DNA from: an uncultured Pelagibacteraceae bacterium
GTDB taxonomy: Bacteria > Pseudomonadota > Alphaproteobacteria > Pelagibacterales > Pelagibacteraceae
NCBI GenBank assembly: GCA_902594255.1
Contig: CACJLN010000002.1
Span: forward strand, 1-64,000
DNA: 64,000 nt
Direction of reading: 5' to 3'
Shown: piece after piece, positions 34,665 through 43,214 of the stretch
How the letters are laid out: the number at the start of each line of letters is the position of its first letter
Position numbering within the stretch: the stretch's first letter is position 1
Program-made: the position numbers and the translations under genes
The notes under the pieces: generated by a model
The model's input: the letters and a program-made list of their open reading frames with translations, nothing else
What the model was told of the DNA's origin: nothing
Databases searched by the model: none

Positions 34665-35606
34665 TTATAAAGGTAAGAAACTAGTGTCTACATTTCCTCT
34701 TGGAGTTCCCATACCATCTAGGAACGCTTTAAGATTTCCACTTTCCATAGACTGTTTAGTCTCCTCTGGTGATAGAAATTTAAAGCCACTTAAAGTTTCT
34801 TTCATATCAGCAACTTTCATTTCAGAAGCTTTTGACATTGCATTCATGTCAGATTTACCAGCTTTATATCTAGCATTAGCCTCATGAGTTACTTCTATAA
34901 AAGTTCTAAGCATTCCAGGGTTTTCCTTCATAAACTTTGTAGTCACTGAAGTGATATCAATACCTAGGATACCAGCATCTCTTGCTTCTTGAACTGTAAG
35001 TAACCTTGATCCTACAGCAGTTGCAGCTTTGATAGAGTTACCACCAAACAAACATGCCATTACAACATCACCACTAACTAATGCAGCAGCTCCTTCTTCT
35101 GGGTCCATTTGAATGATATCCATTTTTTTTCTGTCTGCTCCAACAACTTTCATACTTTCATCAAAAACGTATTCAGCCATTGTCCCCAGTGGAACAGCAA
35201 CTTTTTTACCCTCTAATTCTGTTGCATTCGCTTTTGTAATTCCAGAAGCGTTAGAAGTAACACAAGTTGTTCCTCCCATTCCGTATTCCATAGCAATATC
35301 AACTAATTTAATTGGCGCTTTAGATTTTACCGCATTAATAAATGGGACTAATCCTTGTGAGTAAGAAATATCTATATCTCCTGCTAACATTGCATCAGTC
35401 ATTGCACCACCATTTGTGAAATTTGTCCATTTAACCGGAACACCAAGTGCTTTAGCAAATGCTTTTTTTTGCATATCCTCTAAGTTTGGACTTGGCCATT
35501 CTAGAAAGTAAGCAACTCTTACTTCATTAGCTGCTGAATTAGCAACTGACATTGAAAGATTAAGAGCTACAAAACATCCAAGAATAAAACTTATTATTTT
35601 TTTCAT
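34665..35606 (-). CDS. tauA: taurine-binding periplasmic protein
   Basis: This 313-residue substrate-binding protein has a signal peptide of about 25 residues (ILGCFVALNLSMSVANSAANE), so it is exported to the periplasm. The mature protein starts VRVAYFLEWPSPN and continues with VKWTNFTNGGAMTDAMLAGDIDISYSQGL, as in taurine/aliphatic-sulfonate binding proteins of the TauA/SsuA group. Divergent taurine-pyruvate aminotransferase and downstream tauBC support taurine as ligand. GGAAGAGGAA precedes the start. A strong terminator follows the gene. Confidence 0.92.
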   Translation of the reverse strand: MKKIISFILGCFVALNLSMSVANSAANEVRVAYFLEWPSPNLEDMQKKAFAKALGVPVKWTNFTNGGAMTDAMLAGDIDISYSQGLVPFINAVKSKAPIKLVDIAMEYGMGGTTCVTSNASGITKANATELEGKKVAVPLGTMAEYVFDESMKVVGADRKKMDIIQMDPEEGAAALVSGDVVMACLFGGNSIKAATAVGSRLLTVQEARDAGILGIDITSVTTKFMKENPGMLRTFIEVTHEANARYKAGKSDMNAMSKASEMKVADMKETLSGFKFLSPEETKQSMESGNLKAFLDGMGTPRGNVDTSFLPL

Positions 35607-35639
35607 TTATTCCTCTTCCTTGTTTATTTATATATTTAA

Positions 35640-35668
35640 ATTTAAGATGAATTTTACCTAGATGTAAA
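35640..35668 (-). promoter_or_regulatory. promoter of the tauA operon
   Basis: On the minus strand TTTACA (35668-35663) and TTAAAT (35645-35640) are 17 bp apart. Transcription would start near 35633, about 26 bases before the tauA ATG. The elements are moderate matches. Confidence 0.5.
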
Positions 35669-35693
35669 ACAAAAAAATGGTCATAATAGTCTT

Positions 35694-35708
35694 ACAACTT
35701 AAAGTTGT
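35694..35708. promoter_or_regulatory. palindromic operator candidate between tauA and tpa
   Basis: ACAACTTAAAGTTGT is a perfect 7-1-7 inverted repeat inside the 174-bp divergent region. It lies 25 bases upstream of the proposed tauA -35 box and about 72 bases before the tpa start, well placed for a regulator controlling both transcripts. The regulator is unknown; GntR-type sites have this shape. Confidence 0.5.
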
Positions 35709-35780
35709 GACAATTATTTTGGTGGTTAATTTTACTTAATTAGTCTAAGGATTTAATATTAAACATTTTAAAATTTATTT

Positions 35781-37127
35781 ATGAGCTCAGAAAAAAGAAC
35801 AGCAGTCCCTAACTCACTAAACGAGCATTGGATGCCTTTTACATCTAACAAAGATTTTAAGGAAAATCCAAAGTTAATAGTTGAAGCTAAAGGAGTTTAT
35901 CTAAAAAATCATCATGGCAAAACACAAATTGATGCGAGCTCTGGATTATTTTGTAATCCATTAGGACATGGTAGAAAAGAAATTATAGAGGCAATAACAA
36001 ATCAATTAAATACCCTGGATTATTGCCAACCATTTCAACAAGGATTTGGTGGTTCATTTGAATTAGCAACAAGAATTTCAAAACATACTCCAGGAAATTT
36101 AAATAAAATTTTTTATACAATTTGTGGCTCAACTGCAGTTGAAACGGCGATTAAGATTAGTATTGCATATCATAAGGCTAGAGGTGAAGGACAAAGATTT
36201 AGGTTTGTTGGAAGAGAACGTGCTTATCATGGGATGAATATAGGAGCTACGTCTGTTGGTGGAATGATCAATAATGTTAAAGCTTACGCAAGCGTTCTAA
36301 TGCCAGGCGTTGTTCACATGAGACACACACATTTAGATGAGCATAAATTTATATCTGGCCAACCTGAAACAGGAGCTGAGATCGCAGACGACTTAGAAAG
36401 AATTTGTACAAATTTTGGTTCAGAAAATATTGCAGCTTGTATTGTTGAACCTATCGCTGGTTCAACAGGAACTTTAGTTCCGCCAGTTGGATATTTACAA
36501 AGATTAAGAGAACTTTGTGATAAACATAAAATACTTTTAATTTTTGATGAGGTAATTACTGGCTGGGGAAGAACTGGTTCAGCATTTGGAGCCCAAGAAT
36601 TTGGTGTAACACCGGATATAATGACAATGGCTAAAGCAACGACTAATGGTATTGTTCCATTTGGTGTGGTTGCTTGTAAAGAGGAAATTTATGATGCAGT
36701 GATGGATAATTCTCCAAAAGGTGCAATAGAATTATTCCATGGATATACTTATTCAGGAATACCTGTTTCAGTAGCAGCAGCATTAGCTGTACAAGATATT
36801 TTTGAAAAAGAAGACATTTTTAATAGAGCAAAAGAACTAGCTCCATACTTTCAGGAAGGTTTATTTTCTTTGCAAGATATTGATGTAGTGGACAATATAA
36901 GAGGATATGGAATGATGGGTGGAATCGATATAAAAACCGATGGGCGACCTGGCAAAGCAGGTTTGGCAACTTTTAAACATTGTTACGACGCAGGCGTAAA
37001 TTTTAAAGCTACAGGAGATTGTTTGATTATTGCACCAATGTTTATTTGTGAAAAAAAACATATAGATGAAATTATTGAAAAACTTCGAACTGGGATTACT
37101 AATTACTCGAAAAGTAAAAAAAATTAA
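35781..37127 (+). CDS. tpa: taurine--pyruvate aminotransferase
   Basis: This 448-residue class III (omega) aminotransferase has LNEHWMPFTSNKDF at the N-terminus, the cofactor-holding GSTAVETAIKIS near residue 115, IFDEVITGWGRTG near 255 and the PLP lysine in MAKATTNG near 285. In TauABC-linked clusters this type transfers the amino group of taurine to pyruvate, giving sulfoacetaldehyde and alanine. The next gene, alanine dehydrogenase, regenerates pyruvate. Another beta-amino acid or hypotaurine could also be used. It is divergent from tauA. Confidence 0.9.
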   Translation: MSSEKRTAVPNSLNEHWMPFTSNKDFKENPKLIVEAKGVYLKNHHGKTQIDASSGLFCNPLGHGRKEIIEAITNQLNTLDYCQPFQQGFGGSFELATRISKHTPGNLNKIFYTICGSTAVETAIKISIAYHKARGEGQRFRFVGRERAYHGMNIGATSVGGMINNVKAYASVLMPGVVHMRHTHLDEHKFISGQPETGAEIADDLERICTNFGSENIAACIVEPIAGSTGTLVPPVGYLQRLRELCDKHKILLIFDEVITGWGRTGSAFGAQEFGVTPDIMTMAKATTNGIVPFGVVACKEEIYDAVMDNSPKGAIELFHGYTYSGIPVSVAAALAVQDIFEKEDIFNRAKELAPYFQEGLFSLQDIDVVDNIRGYGMMGGIDIKTDGRPGKAGLATFKHCYDAGVNFKATGDCLIIAPMFICEKKHIDEIIEKLRTGITNYSKSKKN

Positions 37128-37136
37128 AATTCGTTA

Positions 37137-38255
37137 ATGAGAATTGGCGTACCTAAAGAAATAAAACCTCAAGAAAATAGAATTGGTTTAACTCCTGATA
37201 GTGTGAAAACTCTTGTGTCTGAAGGCCATCAAGTTTTAGTCGAAAATAATGGAGGGTTTGAAGCTGGTTTTGATAATGATCAATATGTAAAGGCAGGTGC
37301 AAAAATTACAAATACAGCATCAGATATTTTTAATGATGCAGACATAATTGTTAAAGTTAAAGAGCCCCAAAAAGTTGAAGTAGATATGATTAGAGAAAAT
37401 CAAATTGTATATACTTATCTTCATTTAGCTGCTGCAAAAGAACTTACAGAGGGTTTAATTAAATCAAAAAGTATTAGTATTGCATATGAAACTGTAACAG
37501 ATGACAATGGAAGACTGCCTTTGCTAGCACCAATGAGTGCCGTTGCGGGTCGTATGTCTGTTCAAGCTGGAGCACATTGTTTAGAAAAAAATCAAAAAGG
37601 TAGAGGGGTACTATTGGGTGGAGCACCTGGTGGTGAACCAGCCAATGTATTAATTCTTGGTGGAGGCGTTGTGGGTGAAAATGCTGCAATAATCGCAACT
37701 GGTATGAGAGCTAAAGTTCATATAGTAGATAAATCTGAGGCAAGATTAAAACAATTAGTTCAAATCTTTGGTGATAAAATTATTCCAGAACAAAGCGATA
37801 AAGTAGATTTAAACAAATTAGTAGCAGAGGCAGATTTATTAGTTGGGGGTGTTTTAATTCCAGGTGCCGAAGCGCCAAAATTAGTGACTAAAGACATGCT
37901 AAAGTTAATGAAAAGGGGATCAGTTATTGTTGATGTGGCTATTGATCAAGGAGGATGCGTTGAAACTAGTAAACCAACTACTCATGGTGACCCAACATTT
38001 ATAGTAGATGATGTTGTTCATTACTGTGTCGCTAATATGCCTGGTGGAGTACCAAGGACTTCTACTTTTGCATTAAACAAAGCTACTCTTCCATATCTAG
38101 TGAAATTAGCAAATAAAGGTTATCAAAAAGTTTTAAGTGAAGATAAAAATTTTTTAGCTGGCTTAAATGTTCATAAGGGAAATGTGACTTATAAAGCAGT
38201 TGCAGATGTGTTTGGACATCAATATGTTGAACCTGGAGAAGCAATCAAAAATTAA
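37137..38255 (+). CDS. ald: alanine dehydrogenase
   Basis: This 372-residue NAD-dependent enzyme deaminates alanine to pyruvate and ammonia. It starts MRIGVPKEIKPQENRIGLTP, has VKVKEPQ with the active-site lysine, YTYLHLAAAKELT with the histidine, and the Rossmann motif ILGGGVVGENAA near residue 178. Its position nine bases after tpa fits recycling of the alanine made by taurine transamination and release of nitrogen as ammonium. Length and motifs are standard. Confidence 0.95.
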   Translation: MRIGVPKEIKPQENRIGLTPDSVKTLVSEGHQVLVENNGGFEAGFDNDQYVKAGAKITNTASDIFNDADIIVKVKEPQKVEVDMIRENQIVYTYLHLAAAKELTEGLIKSKSISIAYETVTDDNGRLPLLAPMSAVAGRMSVQAGAHCLEKNQKGRGVLLGGAPGGEPANVLILGGGVVGENAAIIATGMRAKVHIVDKSEARLKQLVQIFGDKIIPEQSDKVDLNKLVAEADLLVGGVLIPGAEAPKLVTKDMLKLMKRGSVIVDVAIDQGGCVETSKPTTHGDPTFIVDDVVHYCVANMPGGVPRTSTFALNKATLPYLVKLANKGYQKVLSEDKNFLAGLNVHKGNVTYKAVADVFGHQYVEPGEAIKN

Positions 38256-38259
38256 TTAA

Positions 38260-40704
38260 ATGGAAAAAAAACTTCCGATTAGCACTAAAGTAGTTGTTAT
38301 AGGAGGTGGAGTAGTAGGCTGCTCTGTTGCTTATCATTTAGCTAAATTTGGTTGTAAAGATACAATTCTTTTAGAAAGAGATCAGTTAACGTCAGGAACA
38401 ACTTGGCATGCAGCAGGTCTTGTAAGCCAATTAGGTCCAACAGCTGCAGTTACAAAAATAAGAAAATACACTTTAGATTTATATAAAAAACTTGAGAAAG
38501 AAGTTGATCATTCTGCAGGTTTAAGACTAAACGGCGCTCTTTCAATAGCACAAAATAAAGGAAGATGGCAAGAACTCCAAAGACAAGCAACAACCGCACA
38601 ACTTTATGATGTTGATGTAAAAATTTTAGATAAAAATCAAATAAAAAAAGATTATCCAATAATAAACACTGACGAAGTAATTGGTGGAATTTTAATGCCA
38701 GGTGACGGATCTGCAGATCCATCAGGTGTTACTCATATGCTTGCGAAAGCTGCGAGAATGGAAGGTGCTCAAATTTTTGAAAAATCTCCGGTAGAGGAAA
38801 TTTTAACGAAAGATGGAAAAATCTCAGGGGTTAAAGTTAATGATCAAAAAATTGATTGTGAATATATTGTTTTAGCCTCTGGCATGTGGTCAAGACAAAT
38901 TGGAGAAAAAGCTGGAGTAAGTATTCCACTTTATCCTGCTGAGCATTTTTACATTATTACGGAGCCAATTGAAAATCTTTCTAAAACTTTACCAGTTATT
39001 AGAGATTTTGATAATCGAACTTATATTAAAGAAGATGCCGGCAAAATATTAGTTGGAATTTTTGAAGGAAATTCCATACCTGCTTGGAATGATACAAATA
39101 AAGTTCCGGAGGATTTCTCTTTTGGTGAGTTTCAAGAAAATTTTGAACATTTTGAACCCTATTTAGCCTCTGCAATTGAAAGATTTCCAATTTTAGAAAA
39201 AGCAGGTATTAGAAAATTTTTTTCAGGTCCAGAATCTTTCACACCTGATACAAATACATTATTAGGAGAAGTTCCAGAGATTAAAAATTTTTATGTTTGC
39301 TGTGGATTAAACAGTATTGGAATTGGTAGTGGAGGCGGTGTTGGTAAAGTTACGGCAGAATGGCTTATGACGGGACATATCAATGAGGATATTTTTAGTT
39401 ATGACATTAAAAGATTTCAAAAATTTCATTCAGAATTAGGATTTATCAAAAATAGAATTACTGAGTCTTTAGGCGATTTGTATGGAATGCACTGGCCATT
39501 TAAACAACATCGGACTTCAAGAAATGTCAAACAGCTCCCTCATCATGAAAATTTAAAAAGTTTTGGAGCTTGTTTTGGTGTTTCTGGTGGATATGAAAGA
39601 CCTATGTGGTTCGCCTTAGATGGTGAAAAGGCTGAATACAAATACAGTTATAATTATCAAAGCTGGTATCCCTCAGCAGAATATGAAACACATAACACCC
39701 TGAAAAATGTTGGGCTATTTGATTTAACCCCTTTTTCAAAATTTGAAATTAAATCTGATAAAGCACATCAAGAATTACAAAAAATTTGCACGGCAAATAT
39801 TAAAAAAGATGTTGGTAAATGTACCTATACCCACATGTTAAATCCAGATGGAGGTATTGAAGCTGATTTAACAGTAGTATCAGTAGATGAAAATCATTTT
39901 AGAATAATCAGCTCCGCAGCAACAAGAGAAAGAGACAAACATCACATAAAAAAACATTTAAATAAAGATATTGAATTAAAAGATGTGACTGATGATTACT
40001 GCGTTTTTGGTTTATTCGGCCCTAAAAGTAGAGATTTAATGAGTTCATTAAGTAATAATAATTTTAGTAATGAAAATTTTAAATTTGGTGCTGCAAAATT
40101 TATTTCAATCGAAGATACTAAAATTTGGACACAGAGATTATCTTACGTTGGAGAGTTTGGCTATGAACTATATGTGGAAGTTAAAGACGCAAAAAAAATT
40201 TATGAATTAATAGTTAATAAAGGTAAAGATTTTAATCTTTCTAATTGTGGTATGCACGCGATGGATATTATGCGAATGGAAAGTGGTTTTTTACATTGGG
40301 GTCATGATATTTCTCCTGAGGAAAATCAATATCAAGCAGGCCTTTCTTTTACGATAAGTAATAAAAAAAATGTAGATTTTATAGGTAAAAGAGCTTTAGA
40401 AAAAATTGATAAAAAAAAGATTAAAACAAGATTTGCTATGTTTACTTTAAGAGATAGTAAACCTGGTGAGCCATTATTACTTCATGACGAACCTATTTAT
40501 TTAAAAGACCAAATAATTGGCAAATCAACTTCAGGTAATTATTCATTTAACTTTAAAAAAAATCTTACTTTCGGTTACATAAGTAATGAATTTTCTAACG
40601 AACAACTAAAAAATAGTAAATTATTTATTGAAGTTGAAAAAAAGAAATATGAAATTGAAATGTTTAATGAGCCATTAAAGCAGACTAATTTTAAGAGTAA
40701 TTAA
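38260..40704 (+). CDS. dimethylglycine/sarcosine-dehydrogenase-like flavoprotein with GCV_T domains
   Basis: This 814-residue enzyme has an N-terminal FAD oxidoreductase domain (about 1-400; GGGVVGCSVAYHLAKFG and GTTWHAAGLV, whose histidine can bind FAD covalently). The rest is a folate-binding GcvT domain (about 425-700) and a GcvT C-terminal barrel (about 715-805). Such proteins demethylate N-methylated glycines, such as dimethylglycine, and pass the one-carbon unit to tetrahydrofolate. It follows ald by four bases. Its amine substrate here could be different, given the taurine context. Confidence 0.88.
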   Translation: MEKKLPISTKVVVIGGGVVGCSVAYHLAKFGCKDTILLERDQLTSGTTWHAAGLVSQLGPTAAVTKIRKYTLDLYKKLEKEVDHSAGLRLNGALSIAQNKGRWQELQRQATTAQLYDVDVKILDKNQIKKDYPIINTDEVIGGILMPGDGSADPSGVTHMLAKAARMEGAQIFEKSPVEEILTKDGKISGVKVNDQKIDCEYIVLASGMWSRQIGEKAGVSIPLYPAEHFYIITEPIENLSKTLPVIRDFDNRTYIKEDAGKILVGIFEGNSIPAWNDTNKVPEDFSFGEFQENFEHFEPYLASAIERFPILEKAGIRKFFSGPESFTPDTNTLLGEVPEIKNFYVCCGLNSIGIGSGGGVGKVTAEWLMTGHINEDIFSYDIKRFQKFHSELGFIKNRITESLGDLYGMHWPFKQHRTSRNVKQLPHHENLKSFGACFGVSGGYERPMWFALDGEKAEYKYSYNYQSWYPSAEYETHNTLKNVGLFDLTPFSKFEIKSDKAHQELQKICTANIKKDVGKCTYTHMLNPDGGIEADLTVVSVDENHFRIISSAATRERDKHHIKKHLNKDIELKDVTDDYCVFGLFGPKSRDLMSSLSNNNFSNENFKFGAAKFISIEDTKIWTQRLSYVGEFGYELYVEVKDAKKIYELIVNKGKDFNLSNCGMHAMDIMRMESGFLHWGHDISPEENQYQAGLSFTISNKKNVDFIGKRALEKIDKKKIKTRFAMFTLRDSKPGEPLLLHDEPIYLKDQIIGKSTSGNYSFNFKKNLTFGYISNEFSNEQLKNSKLFIEVEKKKYEIEMFNEPLKQTNFKSN

Positions 40705-41549
40705 TTTTTATCTCTCAATAGATAAATAAAGATAAAACCAGTTATATACATAATAAGTGCATAAGCAGCTGTTGGCACAACATAGGCTACATTATCGAAA
40801 ATTTGCGTAGCAACAAAAACAGCTAATGTTCCATTTTGTAAACCACATTCTAAGGATATACACTTCTTTTGTGGTATTCCTGATGCAAAAAACTTAGCAA
40901 TATAAAATGCTAAAATCATCATTATTATATTTAGTGCCAAGACCGCAGTGCCAGCTTGTGCCAAATAACTAAAGATATTTTCTCTTTCTTCGACCCAAAC
41001 TGCAATAAAAACTATTATAAATAATAATCCAGTAATTTTATTAATCATTTTTAAGTTTGAGGAAATGAAATTATCTGCAAAGGATCTAATGATCATCCCA
41101 AAAATTACCGGAACTGTTACCACCAATGCCATCTTAATTGCTATTCCCGTCATTGTAATTTCTTTGGACATTTCGGTAACATTTAGTAAATCAGCAGAAG
41201 TGAAAACAATAAATGGTACCGAAATTATACTTATTAAACTTCCAACTGCTGTGAGTGATATTGATAATGCAACATCTCCATTTGCAAATTTTGTTAAAAC
41301 ATTTGACGTCACACCTCCTGGAGCAGAAGCTATAATCATTAAACCTAAAGCTATTTCAATTGGTAGCCTTAAAACTAAAATTATAAGATAAGCAATAATT
41401 GGTAAAAGAATTAATTGACAAATGATACCAACTAAAAAATCTTTAGGAGTGGTAAGCACTCTTTTAAAATCTTTGATGGTAAGCCCCAATCCAAGACCTA
41501 ACATTATCAGTGCAAGCGCTATCGGCGCTATTTTAGTTACTATTTCCAT
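40701..41549 (-). CDS. bile acid:sodium symporter family transporter
   Basis: This 282-residue membrane protein of the BASS/SBF family has about nine or ten hydrophobic segments. It contains the conserved MLGLGLGLTIKDFKRV (helix 1-2), IASAPGGVTSNVLTKFANGD with the sodium-site motif and LECGLQNGTLAVFVA with the second crossover motif. Members move organic anions with sodium, including keto acids and sulfonated compounds. Context suggests an organic acid linked to the taurine or amine genes. It overlaps the convergent flavoprotein gene by four bases. Confidence 0.87.
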   Translation of the reverse strand: MEIVTKIAPIALALIMLGLGLGLTIKDFKRVLTTPKDFLVGIICQLILLPIIAYLIILVLRLPIEIALGLMIIASAPGGVTSNVLTKFANGDVALSISLTAVGSLISIISVPFIVFTSADLLNVTEMSKEITMTGIAIKMALVVTVPVIFGMIIRSFADNFISSNLKMINKITGLLFIIVFIAVWVEERENIFSYLAQAGTAVLALNIIMMILAFYIAKFFASGIPQKKCISLECGLQNGTLAVFVATQIFDNVAYVVPTAAYALIMYITGFIFIYLLRDKN

Positions 41550-41597
41550 GTATCTCCTAAATATTGTATATAAAATTTTTTCTTAAATTAAAGTAAA

Positions 41598-42677
41598 TTA
41601 TGAGACCATACAGAGATTAAGGATTTTTCTTAAAAATTTGGCTTTATCCTTTAAGATAATTTTTTGATGAGGAAGAACTCTTTTGATGTTAAAAGTAGAA
41701 AGAACATACTGTTTTTTATCATTCAATTTTAAATAATCACTTTTAATTAAAAATTTACATTTCCTAATCACAGTTGCTCTTGGAATATTAGTCATGTCGG
41801 AGATAGACATTGCACTAACTCCGTTTGTTACAATTTTTTTTCCTTTAATTAATTGAGTGTTAAAATCCAAATAATTTTTAGCAACTTCTTTATGAAAATT
41901 TATGTAATTAAGTGAATTTTTTTTGTTCTTATTTTTATCCTCAAAAATTTTACTGTAATTAAAAGCTTGATTCATACAAACAGTTCCCCAAATGTGAAAT
42001 GTTGTCAAATCCTCAAACATTTCGTGGTAGCCAATCACAGTAGGTATTTGCATTTTATAAAACCATCTCCAAGTCATAGAAAAGTTTTTTTTTAGAATAT
42101 TTTCAATAAATTTTGCGTCGAGCTTTTTTGAATAAAGTTTTTCTTTACTAAGAATTTCTGATACTAAAAGAATATATTTAGAGGTATATTTCATTTGATT
42201 TTCAGGTTTGATAAAAGAAAAAGTATTTCGATCAATTATGATTTGTTTTTTAACTCTTTTTAGAACTCCTATCTTTTCTAGCTCTAAGACTTTACGTCTA
42301 ACCGTCTCTTTTGGTAATTGGAGTTTTTCACACAGTTCTGAGATATTAAATTTATCGATTTGAAGATAAGATTTTGAGTAAAATTGATCATATGTTAATT
42401 TGATATTCATTTGATCGTAAAACTGTAAAGTTTTTTCAACCAAAGAAATGATAATTAAATATTTGTAATGATCTTTGAACGCTTGATAGACTGCATTCAT
42501 CCATTTCCATTGATGAGCAATCCAATCTTTTCCTAATTGGTCATAATTGGCCATCACATGTTCATAAACTTGCTCATCATTTATTACTTTTGTGAAATCA
42601 ATTTGTTTAAGTGACATAATATAATTAATTGTATTTGAAACCCAAAATGAACATGTGTCAATAAAATAGTGACCCAT
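41598..42677 (-). CDS. putative regulator with two winged-helix DNA-binding motifs
   Basis: This protein of up to 359 residues has no match I can name. Two segments look like helix-turn-helix: ISELCEKLQLPKETVRRKVLEL (about 134-155), followed by a strand-rich KRVKKQIII wing, and SISDMTNIPRATVIRKCKFLI (about 294-314), followed by KKQYVLST. The parts between are helical with many aromatic residues. The start may be ATG 42617 (MSLKQID), because the first 20 codons are poor and overlap a TTGACA element. A transcription factor role is inferred, with unknown targets. Confidence 0.65.
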   Translation of the reverse strand: MGHYFIDTCSFWVSNTINYIMSLKQIDFTKVINDEQVYEHVMANYDQLGKDWIAHQWKWMNAVYQAFKDHYKYLIIISLVEKTLQFYDQMNIKLTYDQFYSKSYLQIDKFNISELCEKLQLPKETVRRKVLELEKIGVLKRVKKQIIIDRNTFSFIKPENQMKYTSKYILLVSEILSKEKLYSKKLDAKFIENILKKNFSMTWRWFYKMQIPTVIGYHEMFEDLTTFHIWGTVCMNQAFNYSKIFEDKNKNKKNSLNYINFHKEVAKNYLDFNTQLIKGKKIVTNGVSAMSISDMTNIPRATVIRKCKFLIKSDYLKLNDKKQYVLSTFNIKRVLPHQKIILKDKAKFLRKILNLCMVS

Positions 42678-42730
42678 TTTGAACTTAGATTTATTTGTGT
42701 TTTTATAGAATTTGAAATTTAATATTAATA

Positions 42731-42964
42731 ATGCAAACTAAAGACTTTGAAAGCAAATCTAGAATTATCGAGAGCCCAAATGGTAGTATAGATAATAATA
42801 AGTCTTTAGAAAATCCAAATAAATTGTCCCAACGAGTAGATATTAATGTTCTTAAATCAAGACTGAGAGAAAAAGAGAATATTACTTTAAAAAAAAATAT
42901 CCTTATTTTAATTAGCTGTTTAACACTAATAATTGCTGCTGGTATCAGTGTTACGTACTTGTAA
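42731..42964 (+). CDS. small tail-anchored membrane protein (paralogue A)
   Basis: This 77-residue protein has a polar, asparagine-rich N-terminus and then VDINVLKSRLREKEN, followed by one C-terminal hydrophobic helix (about 54-75). The next gene encodes a shorter version with the same order (VDIN, leucine/arginine-rich amphipathic helix, lysines, hydrophobic tail), so the pair is a tandem duplication. I do not recognise the family. It is divergent from the tandem-HTH gene by 53 bp. It is probably inserted in the inner membrane by its tail. Confidence 0.62.
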   Translation: MQTKDFESKSRIIESPNGSIDNNKSLENPNKLSQRVDINVLKSRLREKENITLKKNILILISCLTLIIAAGISVTYL

Positions 42965-43010
42965 TTCTCATTTGGGTTGTATGATTAAAGATTATATGGT
43001 TTAATATATT

Positions 43011-43214
43011 ATGCAAATTAAGAGCTCAACAAAAATAAAAGCAAATAATAATCAATCAAATCATCATGTGTTAGGCAATGAAAAAAAAGTTGATATAAAT
43101 ATTCTTTTAAATAGAGTGAAAAACGAAGAAAAAAATATAATTAAGAAAAAATTTATTGTTACTTTTGGTGTTGCAGGCTCTCTATTAATTACAGGGCTGA
43201 TTACTGCTCTTTAA
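43011..43214 (+). CDS. small tail-anchored membrane protein (paralogue B)
   Basis: This 67-residue protein starts MQIKSSTKIKANNN and contains VDINILLNRVKNEEKN, then a lysine cluster and a C-terminal hydrophobic helix (about 47-66). It aligns with the 77-residue gene just upstream over the last 40 residues. The function is unknown. The last 14 bases overlap the end of the convergent glycosyltransferase-like gene. The VDIN(V/I)L motif and amphipathic helix might bind a partner protein. Confidence 0.6.
   Translation: MQIKSSTKIKANNNQSNHHVLGNEKKVDINILLNRVKNEEKNIIKKKFIVTFGVAGSLLITGLITAL

Noticed and set aside
41065-41391. Plus-strand 108-codon frame inside the sodium symporter gene
   Set aside because: Antisense shadow; the minus-strand frame carries clear membrane-transport motifs.
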